Assembly: GCA_964020085.1 (NCBI GenBank)
Contig: OZ026601.1
Coordinates: 699,501-763,500 of the forward strand
DNA length: 64,000 bases
Source: Micromussa lordhowensis
Lineage: Eukaryota; Cnidaria; Anthozoa; Scleractinia; Lobophylliidae
Reading direction: 5' to 3'
The notes beneath the pieces are model-generated. The model had not been told where the DNA came from. It searched no databases and was given only the letters and a program-made list of their open reading frames with translations. A program made the position numbers and the translations under genes. Shown piece by piece: positions 15,601 through 27,831 of this stretch (the first letter of the stretch is position 1; the number at the start of each line of letters is the position of its first letter).

Positions 15601-18600
15601 AAAACAAATCAAATTTGCCATGAGCAACTCAACTTGGAAAATGGATATCATCTGTAAAACCGGGGCGATTGTGATGCCGCTGAACTGAGTTTTTAATGCG
15701 TAGGTCATATGTCCTTCATATACAATGTATCGAGCCAGTAACATAAACAAGACAAGTCCGAGGATTGTTAACATTGCTGAAAACCAAGTTTTGTTTATTG
15801 TAACAATGCAAAAAAAATGTTACAATAATATTATGGCTCTATTTCAGACTCATTGTCATGTAGTTACACTGTAAATCAAAACAAGTAAGCAGCTAATATA
15901 TCAAGGCTAATGTAACCCCTTAACTACTTTGTTTACAGTTGTCACCTTTCTGTTGGCAAGATATCAACAACAAATATTCTGCAAACCTTGATAGTTATAA
16001 GCTCCAGGGGCTCCTGCTAATGGTACATTTTCACTCTAGAACAGGGACAGAAAGTAAACAAGTTTTGAAAGGACATTTGATTATTTACTCATTACTGTCA
16101 TTATCGATGTTTATTTGTTAATTATTACTCATTCTACCATGAAAGGAAACAATCATTATAACATAACTAAAGCAAAGCGCGTGTTCTGATTGGCTAATTC
16201 AGCATCTACTATTTGCCCATGGGTGTATGCTGCTGACGTAGTCAATTACTAAAGCAAAGCGCGCGCTTTGTGATGTAGCTCAATTTTGACCACTCGCTTA
16301 ATATGCAGAAACAATGCGAAAAAAATGTTTGGGAAACGAGTAAACACACGTACTCGTTGTCGTTAAGAATATAGGCTACGATAAACCACATTTCGGTTTG
16401 TTTTTTTTTACCACAATATCAACGTTGAAGAAAATGTTTTCTTCAGAGCGCGAGCTGAAAAAGGCATTGCGTGACACATTGACGTGAGCAGCGTGGTATG
16501 GACTCTAAAAGACTTCTGTTGTTCCAATGTTATGTTATAAAACAAAAGTTAAACGCCATAGTGTGTACTATTGAGTTATGGATGCACTTGGGAGGTTTGC
16601 TAAGCACTCAAGAAGCTAGAGTAGCACTCGGCTATCGCCTCGTGCGACTCTTACGCTTCTTTCGTGCTTAGTAACCTCCCACGTGCATCCATAACTCAAT
16701 AGTACATGCTATGGCATTTACCATTTGCTAATTAGGAAAGGAAGGAACAGGAATGGAGAAAGGACAGAGAAATTAAGGTTGCACAGGGAGAATTGGGGAG
16801 GGAGGCAGAAACAAAAGAAACACGCAAGAAGGGTCAGGGAGAAAAACAATGAAAGGGAGGCAGAGAAAGCAGGATGGTGGGTGGGAGTGGTGGAGGATAA
16901 GCAGCTGGAGAGAAGAACGAAAGGAAGGGAAGGGGGTTGGGAGGGAGGAAGGAAGGAAGTTCTGGGTCTAAACTTACTGTAATTTTCACCAAACCACACG
17001 ATTCCACAGTTCTACTCTGACTAACGAATTGTAGCTCACCTTTAAAAAAGAAGCAGCAACTCCCATTTGACAATATTTATGATCTTTATAATTGATTGTA
17101 TCTGGACCTCCTTGATTCGCTTTCACTAGAAAAAGATCGATGAGCAAGAGTGAAATGATAACAGAAACATACATGTCAACTTTAACATCTAATTTAGTAT
17201 GTGGTTAGTCATATCCCGCAAATCAGATCCTTCCCAACGACATTAGCCTCAAAATTAATTGACATGGGGCAGAGAAAACTGTGAACCCTGCAAATTATGT
17301 GGCTCTAAGTGCCCATAAATCAAATTGACTTTCTTACTTGCATTTTTCTGTTCACAGGTTTCATAGTATATCGTTCTAAAGCTCTGCCCCTCAATGCTTC
17401 CAGCTCCAATGCATCGACCGGGATATGTATAAAATGAACCTTCTATGTGGAGTAATCGATGAGTGCATGCCTAGAAACAAATATGACAACAAAGAACATT
17501 AAATATTGTAGCCTTGCTCTCCCCTAGAAAAATCAAACACGAGCATACATCTTAACATTGATCGTCATGTTCCTTGCTTAATGTAACTGTCTGCAAAATG
17601 ATCTGGGTGATTGATCCAGTGTGAATTAAAGATGGCTGGATATTAGAAATATTCTTTTTCCATTGTAGGTTAGCGAACTGGGACAGAGGCACGGTCCATA
17701 ATCATAACTTGGCTAAACAGATTTACTGGCATTTTAAAGAACACCATTTCTGCGGGATATGTTGAGGAATCCAGAGTGGACAAAACAGCGTCATCTTGCG
17801 CACTGAAGCATCCCATGCTCCTTTGCACACTGGGTTCCTCTTGCCAGCTTAAAAATTATTAAATAAGTATTATGTAATAGGACTAAATGGTGTACAATTT
17901 GGAGATAATTGGATCCAAAAAAATTCTGAGGACAGTCAAAGTTGGACCGGGCCATAGGCCCGGTCATATTTGGTTGTCAGAGGAATTTTTGAATCCAGTT
18001 ATTTCCAAATTGGAATTGCATGTAGTCATATGAGTTGTTCATCATGTTGTGCACGGAACTGTCCAAATTAATGTAGGTAGACTATCAAGTTGGCAAATTA
18101 ACAGATAATTACCTGTACTTGTCTGAATGGAATTTTAGGCAGGTAATACAATTACAAGTAAAAAACATCCCAGCCAGGGAACAGCGCAAACCTTCAATTA
18201 ACAAATAAAGAGATCCCAGCCAGGAAACAGCTCATTCTTGTAGTTGTAACTGTAATTACTGAACCAGCCATGCAACAAAACAAGTTACTTCAATGTACTA
18301 CTTAAATTGCAATAACTTGGTTCACTGACCATGACAAAGCCTTTGTACCCAGTACTGATAACAGAAACTCCAAACCACGCATTGTCCTTTCTGTCTCCAC
18401 CGGTGTTACCTGAAATGATAAAAATCATATATTACGCCATGTAAAACTATTATCATCGAAAGAATGACATAAAGGTAAATCTGCAGTTGGTGAAGGTGGC
18501 CAATACCACTGTAGAAACTTATCTCTGATTATGAGATTATGAGTCTTAGACTTGGTACTTCCCAACTTCTCGAAGATGCCATGCAAGTATCCTGCTTCCA

Positions 18601-21600
18601 TAACATGAAAGCTACAAGTGTTCTACCCTCTATCACAATAGGATGCTGGGGTGGATACAGGATTTTAGAAAAAGGGTTTGAGATATAGACCGCCGAGGGC
18701 AGTCCCCTTAGAGGGTTCTGGCGGCATTCTCACCCAGAAAATGTTCAGTTGAGGTCCTCAATAATGGGATTAACGCCATTCTGAGGCCAAGCCAGCGTGT
18801 TATGATATCTCATTTTTTTCAAAATTCAGAGGATTCAACCAAATCCTTGGAACCCCCTAGATCTACCCCAGGGATGCTACTGCATGCACTGCAAGACTAT
18901 CCCCAGCTGATGTGGTTTATTTTCTTCCCGACAGAAAATCAAACAGTTAGTTGACTTTCATTCTAAATTTCTTTCCTTTGTTGTTTCATTCTCTGTTTCA
19001 TTGATCAATAATTCATACAGTCAATTAAAAATCGCTTCAAGCATTCTAATATTCATTTCTCCAAATTTACTTTTCCTTACAGATGACTCAACTACAATGT
19101 CAGAAAAACTAAGCAACCCAACAATTATGTTTAACTGCCTAAAATTTATACATAAATTGTCATAGTGTAAGACACATTTCTAGTAAAATCAGAGATGAAA
19201 ATACTAACCATACAAGTCTACATTAAAAGCTTATAAATTTATACCACTCCCTAGCTGGCTACTTGAAGCTCAGTCAATCACACATTTATCAAGTGAAATT
19301 CAAATTTTCTAATTTCAATATGGTGAGCTTTTTTTAATATCCTGTAAAATAATTGAAAAATTTGACTTCTAGATTACCCCCTGCTAAATGATATTCACTC
19401 TGAGAAAAGCTGTCTATACTTAAATACCTCCTACAGAGTAAATAACCATCATTATATTGATAGTAAGGGGGGTTCCAGGTGGCTCTGGTATTGAATCCCA
19501 GGGGGTGAAGGATTCATGCTGGGAATCGTATTTCCTAGTGATGTTGCAGATTGCAAAAAGTGGCGTCACTGGGTTATTAGAAAGATAGTGCAGATATGTT
19601 TATATCAGCATAATTCACTACGTCAACCTCAATTTAGAAAGTCATGTCTGATAAAAAGTGAACTAATATGTTCTTTGTGTTAAAAAGCTGTGTATGCTTG
19701 TCTATTTACAGATAAGAGAGAAAAGAAATGATAATATCAATAATAAATGTAACCAAACGAAACTCAAAATAGGAATAAATAAAGACAACCACAAAAGAGA
19801 TAAGAATGCATATAACAAAATTGCCTGTATTGTGTTCTACAAAACAAATAGTTGGTTTTTGAAATATCACGTCTGGGGATTTGTATGTTTTAATGCCATG
19901 TATATTGGAAACTGCTACAATTAGCATGGATAATTAAAGTAGAAAATGGAGAAAGGATATCGTTCACTACGAAAGTCATTAGACAGCTTAATCCCTACTG
20001 TCAATCAAAAGGGTATTTTCCGAGGACCGGGAAAAAGCCGCATCCCTCATTGGTTCAAAGCATAACCTTTCCAATTCATGGCTTGTCAAGTCACCTCAGA
20101 AAAAAATTTAAAACACATTTTACGATGGCACAAAGAGAATTTATGGGGGGCAAAAGTTAATGAGGTAAGGGAGAAAGAAAACCATCAAAACAAAAATTCG
20201 TATTCACAAAAAGATGAAAAGATCTTTCCATTAGAAAAGTAGATAATGGCCTATAAAGGCCTAATTTTAGGCCTCTACTGAAGTAAAGGTAGCGAATTCG
20301 CGATCTATTTTGATTATAAAGTTCAATAAGGAAAGGAAACCTTTTAAACCTTCTAAAAATAAATGCTTCGACCTGGAGTGCTTCGAGTGCCATTATTTTA
20401 TTGATTCCAAAAAAGATGGTGTGAGCCTAAAATAAAAAGAAATATTCTTGATATGGAAAAAAAATTACTAAAATTATTACTATTACTAAAATTATTTTAT
20501 TTTGAGTAGACTCTAGAACTTCACTCGAATACGCACTGCGTTGTAAAATTTCCAAGAAAAGTAACTTTAGATGAAACGAGAGAGCGAGACATGCATACGC
20601 TTGTAAGATTATAAATTATAACTGACTTTAATGCAAAGTTTGGTTCAAAATCACACAAACATTAACATCTGCCGTGCGTGAAGCCAGAAAAATGAATTCA
20701 TTTAACAATATCAGTATTATAATCGATATTGTCCTAAAACAGAGAATAGACTGTCGTTTTGACAAGAAATGCGATAAAAACATCACCTGTGCTTGGCTTT
20801 GTTTACCAAATGAAAAGGCGACACAGACAGAATTGGTCAGTAAATAGTCATACAATTTTTCTTCCAAGCGGCCACTTATTCGCAGCTGGTACAATAGAAG
20901 AAAAGTCATTAATTTAACCCCCGGTGGGCATACGTAAAAACAAAGGTAGTCCTCAATGAAAAAGCCAACAAGGGCTTGGAAAATTGTGTCAGAGAACTCA
21001 AATGGAATAATGGATACCACTTCGACGTCTCTCTACTTCTGCGCGCGAAGTGACCCGCTAAAAAAGTTTCATAATCTGCAAACTCATGAATGAAAATCAA
21101 CTACAAGTATCAGATTTCTGGTACTTTATAAAGAGAAAAGGAGTTTTGTTTTGACAAAGTTGTTTTTGCCTGCATTAGCAGGAGTTATTGACATAAGTGA
21201 TCACAATTCGAAGAAGTACACTTTGCATAAACCGCGAACCGCACATTGCTAGCATTGTGAATAGGAGGGCTTCCTTTTTATAGTTTTTCCCTTGTAGAGT
21301 AAATAAAACCAATAAGCTGAACAAGAAACAGAAAGAAAATTTGGACGTTTCCTTGGTACAAATGTGTTTTATTTGCGTCCTCTCAAAAAAATTTCTGCTG
21401 CAAGAAAATTCAAAATTCATGAGTGATCAAATTTAAGGTTAAGCTTATAGTTCGGCCGTGAAGTTGCAGAGTTTGTTCTCTAAACTGGGTCTTGTTTAAA
21501 CTTTTGGAACACCAGCTTAAACTAATGGCAGAACTAATTCCAATGGAATTTAGGACATCGCAAACGTGCACTAAATTTGGGTACATAGCTACGGCGACTC

Positions 21601-22102
21601 TCCGTGACTACAGCGATCGTGATGGAATTCCAGAGCGCTTGCTGCAGTTAAGCTTATTTTTGTCGGACCCGTTATGAATCAAAATACGTCCAAAGAACGA
21701 CTACAAAACACATCATCAACTTGAACTTACCTTTCTTGTCAAATGGAACTTCTTCACAACCTTGATCATTCCTAAAATCACATCTGTACACAACGCCGGG
21801 ACTAGCAACTTCTGCCACGGCCGAGTTATTCGCTTTTGGCGCCCCGACCAGAAGCCTACAAAGATTACAGAGAGAATTGAGAGTCCACTACAAACCAGTT
21901 AGGCGAGTGGACGGCAAATGAAGCTGTGTTCTTACCAAGAATGATTTTTCAAGTCAGAGCGCCCTTCAAAAGCGTGGTTCGCGACCGAAAATCCAAAATA
22001 GCTGCCCGCATCTCCTCGTCTAATGACTGGTAATTCTGTCTCTACGTTATAGGCAAAGGAATGTTGAATAATGCAGGACACTGATGCTAGCAAAAGCAAC
22101 AT
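494..22102 (-). CDS. Integrin alpha subunit (I-domain-less), 30 exons, cytoplasmic tail exon off-window
   Basis: Cell-surface adhesion receptor subunit that pairs with an integrin beta chain. Exons, 5' to 3': 21936-22102, 21731-21855, 18330-18409, 17338-17470, 17040-17125, 15987-16035, 15513-15581, 15264-15308, 15101-15141, 14444-14595, 13715-13917, 13218-13312, 11853-11943, 11645-11690, 10948-11070, 10783-10844, 9798-9949, 9279-9440, 8122-8189, 7549-7699, 7030-7122, 6854-6933, 6290-6379, 6071-6173, 5046-5150, 4767-4829, 3842-4006, 2685-2804, 2456-2554, 494-622. They join in one frame of 1049 codons. FG-GAP beta-propeller motifs include GSYFGFSV, LLVGAPKAN, LAGAPGAYNYQG, VVSGAPRF, LLVGAPFYSD and VAIGAPYED. 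Calcium-binding loops are DLNNDG, DLDLDGYQ and DMDFNGYSD. No I domain interrupts the propeller. The thigh/calf region ends in a basic cleavage site and a transmembrane helix. The GFFKR-type cytoplasmic motif is not found in the window, so the last exon lies to the left. Family certain; paralogue not assigned. Confidence 0.93.
1040..2210 (-). mobile_element. Decayed non-LTR retrotransposon fragment (ORF1 remnant and APE endonuclease)
   Basis: Three consecutive minus-strand open pieces (1904-2203, 1596-1841, 1215-1565) lie in the integrin intron between exons 29 and 30. The second has the endonuclease signature FLQETNSD followed by W..EWGG..FFSHG..HSKG. The third has NIYAPN and LIVGGDWNC, the next endonuclease motifs. 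The pieces are in different frames, so the copy is broken, and no reverse transcriptase follows. The first piece is acidic and coiled-coil-like, possibly ORF1, and is less certain. A L1/Tx1-like or CR1-like clade is likely. Confidence 0.65.
3128..3245. repeat. CCTTGAAAAGTCCTTGAA-type short repeats
   Basis: At least four imperfect tandem copies of a TCCTTGAAAAGTCCTTGAAT motif lie in an integrin intron. This kind of repeat is scattered through many animal genomes. No coding is associated with it. Confidence 0.6.
3612..3648. repeat. (TTGA)n microsatellite
   Basis: About eight tandem TTGA units. They encode an artefactual INQS repeat on the reverse strand. Confidence 0.85.
3842..4006 (-). CDS. 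Integrin alpha exon 27: heavy/light chain cleavage region
   Basis: This 165-bp exon encodes a hydrophilic loop containing KKRRRRE, a furin-type site where integrin alpha chains are cut into disulfide-linked heavy and light chains. It is followed by an acidic and basic mixed stretch (ADDNQEESNAKVKREAE). A second KR site (VKRE) lies about 20 residues on. The position, two exons before the transmembrane exon, fits the family. Confidence 0.8.
4082..4373 (+). mobile_element. tRNA-derived SINE, copy 1
   Basis: The 5' end resembles a tRNA gene: box A-like GTGGCCTCATGGTTAGTG and box B-like GGTTCGAGCCC. A conserved body follows (ACATTGCATTGTGTTCTTGG, then a CCCATCC..GGAGTA region). A direct repeat TTGTGATATGT flanks it (about 4071-4081 and 4374-4384), as expected for target-primed insertion. 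It lies in an integrin intron. Not a functional tRNA gene. Confidence 0.82.
10002..10276 (+). mobile_element. tRNA-derived SINE, copy 2, with 14-bp target duplication
   Basis: Same family as the copy near 4.1 kb, including the box B-like GGTTTGAGCCC. The 14-bp sequence CCTCATAATGAAGG occurs at 9988-10001 and again at 10277-10290, a perfect target-site duplication. The low divergence of the flanks suggests fairly recent insertion. It sits in the integrin intron between exons 16 and 17. Confidence 0.88.
11104..11585. mobile_element. Degraded SINE pieces in opposite orientations
   Basis: Sequence from 11104 to about 11260 matches the SINE head weakly (GTGGCCTGATGG, then GTGCCTCTCACCACCCAGG). 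Sequence at about 11541-11583 matches the reverse complement of the SINE body (TGGATGGGATGCTA, ATCGCAGGGTTA). Between them is unrelated sequence with repeated CTTGCCCA/TGGGCAAG words. Probably nested insertions. Confidence 0.5.
12071..12860. mobile_element. TA-flanked MITE (Tc1/mariner-type)
   Basis: The left end reads ACGTAAACACCAGCATATAA and the right end is its inverted counterpart (GTTTACGG terminus), with TA on both sides (12069-12070 and 12861-12862). About 27 bp of terminal inverted repeat contains GCATATAAGCCGCACC. No transposase is encoded in the 790 bp. It sits in the integrin intron between exons 12 and 13. Confidence 0.78.
13016..13190. repeat. Tetranucleotide microsatellites (CAGT/CAAT then CTGT/CCAT)
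   Basis: Interrupted runs of TCAG and TCAA are followed by runs of CTGT and CCAT just upstream of the acceptor-side sequence of integrin exon 12. Low complexity. Confidence 0.8.
16551..16719. mobile_element. Foldback (palindromic) MITE
   Basis: Two arms of about 80 bp form a near-perfect inverted repeat: CCATAGTGTGTACTATTGAG on the left and its complement ending GTACATGCTATGG on the right. The loop is short. Located in the intron between integrin exons 5 and 6. Confidence 0.75.
16733..16965. repeat. Polypurine (GGA/GAA-rich) tract
   Basis: Strand-asymmetric run of A and G over more than 200 bp, rich in GGAGGGAGG and GAAAGG words. A proline/serine-rich frame on the opposite strand is a composition artefact. 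Confidence 0.75.
17893..18014. repeat. Foldback element with GGGCCATAGGCCC core
   Basis: Arms starting CAATTTGGAGATAATTGGAT and ending in the imperfect complement CCAGTTATTTCCAAATTG meet at a GGACCGGGCCATAGGCCCGG centre. This is an inverted repeat of about 55 bp per arm in an integrin intron. Likely a small non-autonomous element. Confidence 0.65.
18410..21730. other. Large integrin intron (between exons 2 and 3), no gene seen
   Basis: A 3.3-kb AT-rich intron bounded by a GT donor at 21730 and an AG acceptor at 18410. The open frames inside (for example 20628-21020, reverse strand) have no recognisable domains and look random. Nothing supportable beyond intron sequence. Confidence 0.7.
21936..22102 (-). 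CDS. Integrin alpha exon 1: signal peptide and first propeller strand
   Basis: The start codon is at 22100-22102. The first residues (MLLLLASVSCIIQHSFA) form a typical cleavable signal peptide, followed by YNVETELP and GSYFGFSVANH, the usual mature N-terminus of integrin alpha chains. The donor site follows 21936 in codon phase 2. No upstream in-frame ATG with better context was seen. Confidence 0.88.
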
Positions 22103-25100
22103 CTTGGACGTAAAATTAAGAAACAGACAGTTTCCGGCTATAACTGTCCGTGCGTCTTTCTTTCAGCAAAGGAACAACTGATCAGCATTTCTTTTCGTGA
22201 AATACGCTCGCGTTACTCTTCACGCCACGCATGCCTAGGACATAATCGGCATTCTCGACGTGACGCGGTCGCACCCTGATATCCCACGCTTTTTCAACCG
22301 GAAATCGCGCCAGAAAATGTGAACTCGACTTCTGTACGCTACTAGATCATTCGTGAAAAAAGAAACGTTGCCCCCGCTCTATAAGACAACTTCATTAAGT
22401 CCACGTAATTTGTTTTCTCAAAAATATTTAGGCTATAGTTGTGTTTGCGAATCATTTCTCACGGGATGTGTAAACTTCTGAAGTGCTTTGTTGATATTCA
22501 ACTCCAACCGCATGACTGATTTATTACAACAAGGGTTTTATTTTGGTCAATTTTGCTCAGTAGTAATCTTGAATGAACATGTAATTATGGAGGCGTTGTG
22601 ATCTTGTCGAGAAGAATTTATGCTTTCGCTCTGGTTTTAAGACCTTGATGTCAGGAATGTGAACAACTGTTTATCTTGGTCTTATTAACAACAAAGTCCC
22701 CTTGAAAATGAAATGGTCGCGTTCACGTTTCAGATATAGCTGTTGTTATTGGCCGTTGTTTTATTCTGGTGTAAGTTTAGAAGCTTTTCTTGCATGAAGT
22801 TGCAGCGCCCGATAATGGAGCTAATGGCTTAATGTCTAATAAACTTCCCTCGTTCATGACACTTTCCAATCCGAGACACTTTGTCCACGAGATAATCATC
22901 AGGAAAAAAAAGTTAAGGTTAAAAGGAATGACTGTTTCTAATCAATAAAAAACATGGCTTTGAATTTATTAGATACGATAATACATATTTCGCCATTTCT
23001 GTTTTAGTTTGAACAATGCGGAAAGATTTCCCACTGAGAATTGTCTGAGCAGCTTTCTAGGCTGAAGCCGATAAAGTTTTTAGAGAATTATTCGGCTTTT
23101 TATTTCAGCCACAAACGAGCCGCCCTCAAAAAAGCTCATATCAACTGATTTTTTAATATGTATGCGTAAATTATAAAGGTTAAGTCTAAATTGTGACACA
23201 ATTTAGGAGGAAGAAAGTAAATTGAGAAGCAAAACGAAAAAGTGCCGATGAATTTGTTAATTAAAAGAATAATTTTCCGCACCGCAAATATGGGAAAACT
23301 TCTTCAATATTTCATTTTCCTTTTGAGTTGATTTGCGTCTGACGCTAACAGACCAATTTTAAAATGTCAATCATGTTTTTAAAAGCATTCGTTTTTTTTT
23401 TTCAATTTTGGCGCAAAATGTTAATTGCTTGTTTGTTAAAAAGGAACGGAAATAGTCTGCAAACTGACGTTGGTATTACTAGAAAGGCCAGCCGTATAAT
23501 TTTTGAGAAAAGGTCAGTTTTCAGTGGATCTGGTTGCTGATAAAGGGAAAAAATTTAAACCCAAGCTGTGTGCATGTCGAAAACAAAGAAACCAGCCATG
23601 TGGCTGGAAAAAAAAGACATAAAGGCTTAAAAAGGAAGGAGATAAGATTTTCTCTCGCGCTCAAGGATGCAGTGTACGTTAATCCTGATAACAAAGCCTG
23701 CTACCGCTGATAAAGAGATAGAAATGCAAGAAAGCAATTTGAATCATAACTTAAAACTCGCAATTCTATATCTCTGCTCTGTTCTGCATTTTCAGCTTAG
23801 GCAATACGCGACGTTAGCTTTATATGTATATAATTGAAAAAAATAATAAATTATCTAACAAATATTTTATGCCGCTAATTTCTAATCATGTGAGTCACAA
23901 GATAGGGCCTTGAAAAGTAGTTATTATTAACGAGAAAATATGTCGCTTCGTGCTATTAATTAGCGACGAAAAAAACCCTCGAGATTCTCTATTTAGCTTA
24001 CCTTCATGATCATTTACCAATACAAAGAAAAGGATGATTGTGGATTATTTCCTCGGATCAAAACACCCTTAATTAAAACGAGAAGCGATATTTCTGGCTG
24101 CGTTGAATTGTACCTGAAACACAGCTGCAATCAGGCGAAAAAATGACGCGAGCGACAGATCAGTGATCTGTCGCTCGGGTCATTTTTTCGCCTGTTTCGT
24201 ACTGCTCTTAAAGAACAATATGAAAGAAACGCTGAAAATTTGCATATTGAAATAACTTCTGACAGAGGTTTCTTGAAGCTTCAGTTGTTGAAAGGTACCG
24301 AATGCTGTGCCTTAATCTTTTCCGAATCGGGCCACGCCTACTGAGGAAAAAACAGAAAACTAGAAATCTGGTTTCTACCGATGAAACAAAAAATAGTGTT
24401 TGCCGAAAAATAGTTTCTCCATTGCTTATACTGAGTACCTCGTTGCATCAGCGACTAGTTTAGATTTAGCTTAGGAGAGCAATTGGCTCGCTGTCACCGA
24501 CAGATCACAGTTTTACTAATTTTATTTGTATCTGAGCATGCTATAAAGCTCTGGAAGACATGTCTGTTCAAAATGCGCATTGCTTCGCTCATTTGGTGGA
24601 GAAATAGCTCGAAATAGCTTAATTTACAGTACTGAGAATATACTTAACTACAACACAGATGGTGTAAGCAGTGAAAAGAGCAATCAACTGTAGATCAAAA
24701 ACCTATATTCAACAATTAGCCAAGAGGGTAATCATCAGGCCGCCACCGCTTGTGAAAATTACACTAGTCCGAGCTTTCCAGATCAGGCCTGTCGTTTCCT
24801 CAAAGAAAACCTGTAAATCTAAGAGCAATTAACGATATGCATGTTCTTAGGATCGAATTTAAGTCATTTCTGGCAAGGAAATGAGTGTCTCTATGAGGAA
24901 GTTTCCCGGCGGCAAGATTTTTCCATTTTCACAATATCAGATATTAATTAATGACTTTACTGTTTGTATTTGTACGTAATATTATTATAATTTTTATTTT
25001 GCGTCAAACGAAAGGTAAAGATCGGAAATAGGGAAAACCACAGAATTCTTGTGCCAAGAGACGAGTCTTCCGGCACGGTAGCAAAAAACTGTTTCAGTCT

Positions 25101-27831
25101 CCGTATACTGAATGTAAAGGCTTTTTGGTCACGCAATTCTTATAGAGAGTTCCGGATTAGAATCATTGATCACATTCCTTGGATATTGACAAAACCGTTC
25201 TGGTTTACATCTCTCAGTTAAATTGAGATGGCCTTATTAACGGCATCAACATCTCTGGGTCTTTGACAGAACTACGATAGCAATTAAAAAACCTGGCTGT
25301 TCAGGGAGCAGCTCAAGACAATTCAACCGCAATGTATAATGAGGCCCTGGGCAAACACAAGCGTTGTGCAGGATGCATGGTAAAAACAATCGAGCCGGCG
25401 CCAAACAACATCCTATCCTCTTAAAAATAATCGCCAAGGAAATCTTGCTTTATTTTAGATTGCTTTCTTTGCTACTTTTATTGCAATTTCCACTTTTTGG
25501 CTGCTTTGAATGTATTTTCTTTTTCACAGAAGAAAAATGAAAATAGAAAGCCTCGTGTTTCGATGGAAGGAAGCGCGACTTTCATTTAAGGCGACTAACG
25601 AAAAGATTCTTGGCATCATGATCGTCGATCAGTCGTTCTTAGGTTGGCAAGACCAGCACCGCTATTTTGAGATGGTTTAGAACTGTCTTTGCAAAGTCTC
25701 CTATTTGACGCAGTTTTTTTAAAATTAAAGTAAAGCGTTGGCGAGTTAGAGAGAAAAAAGAAAGAAAGAATTAGAAAGAACAAGGCAAGAGAAATAAACG
25801 AATGAATAAAGAAACAAAGAAAGCAAGCCGTGTTTGCCGCTAGTATATGCTGGCCGTATATGAGAGACTATTTGAAGAGCCTTTTTCACGATTAACTTTT
25901 TCTCATTTGCATTACAAAGCTATCAGCAGTCTCTTACAGAAACTACAAAATTGACCGACATTGTCTCGTATACAATCCGTTCAACACAGTTTTTCTGAAA
26001 TACCTTGGCTAAGAAATGAGAAGAGGAAGCAACATGACATTTTGAGGAATTCAAACCGATGCAATCCTTCATCTGTTTGTCAAATGAACATTAGTCTATC
26101 TTCATTCCAAACTCCAATCCGAAGTTATGCCTTGTTTGGGAAAAGGCGAAGTTTCTAGATTTGTATAATATAAATTCATTTATCATTGCATTGAAAAACC
26201 TTCTACTCGGAAATTTTGCCAAGACAATTCAAAACCATATAATTGCTGTTGCTCTGCTAACCAATACAAGTTTTCAAGGTGTCAATCAAATATGAAATAG
26301 AAAGCCGCACGTTTCGATTAAAGGCATCATGATCGCCGATCATTTGTTCTTAGTTATTCTTTGTTGTTCTAAAAGCAACTATATTAATACAATCGGAAAA
26401 CCTGTACGGATATATCATATAATCAAGAAGAATATTTTATAAAAATAGTCGTCTCGCAATGCCTATTAATTTCCAAGAGGTTGTGTTAATTTCGCGAGGT
26501 TGAAAACACCTGATTATAAACGCGTCGGCTAAATTATAGCACTGGTAACATTTAAACATATTTCCTTTCTGAATAACTTTCGCGTGTTTATGTTTTTGCA
26601 AATCTCGATTGTTAAACCAAGTAAAAGGCATTCAATTTTGTGAACCAACTTAACTTGATCTTGACATATGGCCAGTGTTTGGTTTCTTGAAAATATCAAC
26701 TCATTTCAGCGTTTCGTTTCTAGAAACTTGCAATTTCTGCAATCAGTGGCCTTTTTAAATAAATTCAATGCTAATCAAGATTATCTAAGATAGCAAAACA
26801 GCAAATCTGCAAGATATGGCGACATCCTTAGAAATTAGGTACGAATTGCCAACCAGACCCTCAGCAAAAAGGCGCCAACTTTACTTCGAAGAGAGTTCCG
26901 CTCGTAATCTAAAAGCTTTCAAAAATCCTTTGCAAAAATACCACTGAAAACATTGATTGCAATAAAAAAATGAAACACTCTAGGCTATTTTAAGCCGGGA
27001 AAACAAAGGAAATATTGTCTACATTGGCGATAGATTAAAAACTCATTTTTTGAAATATGAGAAAAGTAGTTCAACAAAAGATGAAGTTCTTAGTTTATGC
27101 GAGGAAATATTTTTGATAGACGAATTCTGTTGGAAGCTTCTAATTTAAGGAAGGGTTTCTAAGAGACATTCTAAACGAAGGTAACAGTTGTAAAAGAAAA
27201 GAGTTTTCCGTTAAAGAAAGCATATACGGCAGTTCATAGGAATTCTTTCTTCGGTGTAAAATGCTTGAGAACTCAAATGAAACAAACACCGTATTGTAAC
27301 ACCATGTTTGCAACTCGTTGAGAGTACAGAAAAAACCTTTGCAACACAGATACACCTGGCTAGTAGACAAAACAAGTAAAATACAGAGGAAATTGAGAAA
27401 TTAACATTTCCTTTTTCAGAAAATAAATAAATATTTCTATCGATGCAGTTATGCCACCAACAATGCCAACATGACTTACAATTTTTTTTTCCAAATTCGC
27501 TTTCTCAGTGTTAATATAAAAAGTTTGTTTCATCTTGCAATCAACGATACTGGTGATGTTTGACACCACTACAGCTCTCCCCATTGGTCAAAGTCACGCA
27601 ACGCAATCAACTTGTGTGATTAGGCAATTATGTGATGTAACAGCCACCTTCCGTGACAAACCAGTTCACATGGAGTCGAGCATTCAGCTAGTCGCGCAGG
27701 CAGTTGAAAACTTGATGATGATAGCGGCTTCTCTCGGCTGGTCAAAGTCACGTAACGCTAATGCGTTATAAACTCGTTTGAGCCATGTGGGCCCAGCTAC
27801 CAGCCGCTAGAGACTTCTGTGACAAAGTTTG
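22103..27831. other. Intergenic region between integrin start and NACHT-WD gene end
   Basis: The integrin gene starts at its left edge and the NACHT-WD gene ends at its right edge, both on the minus strand. It should hold the integrin promoter and 5' UTR just above 22102 and the NACHT-WD 3' UTR just below 27832. No coding exon was recognised. It contains a perfect palindrome at 24132-24194 and several GAAA/AAAG-rich stretches. Open frames of 60-90 codons here show no domain features. Confidence 0.65.
24132..24194. repeat. Near-perfect palindrome
   Basis: Arms CAGGCGAAAAAATGAC and GTCATTTTTTCGCCTG enclose GAGCGACAGATCA and its complement, centred near 24163. It could be a small foldback MITE or form a cruciform. 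Confidence 0.75.

Noticed and set aside
16718..16999. Serine/proline-rich reverse-strand ORF
   Set aside because: Produced by a polypurine tract on the plus strand; no domain and no splice context.
20628..21020. 130-codon reverse-strand ORF in the large integrin intron
   Set aside because: No recognisable motif; integrin exons 2 and 3 join directly in phase without it.
22103..27831. Several 60-90 codon ORFs in the intergenic region
   Set aside because: No domains, no splice-consistent neighbours, and composition equal to the surrounding AT-rich sequence.
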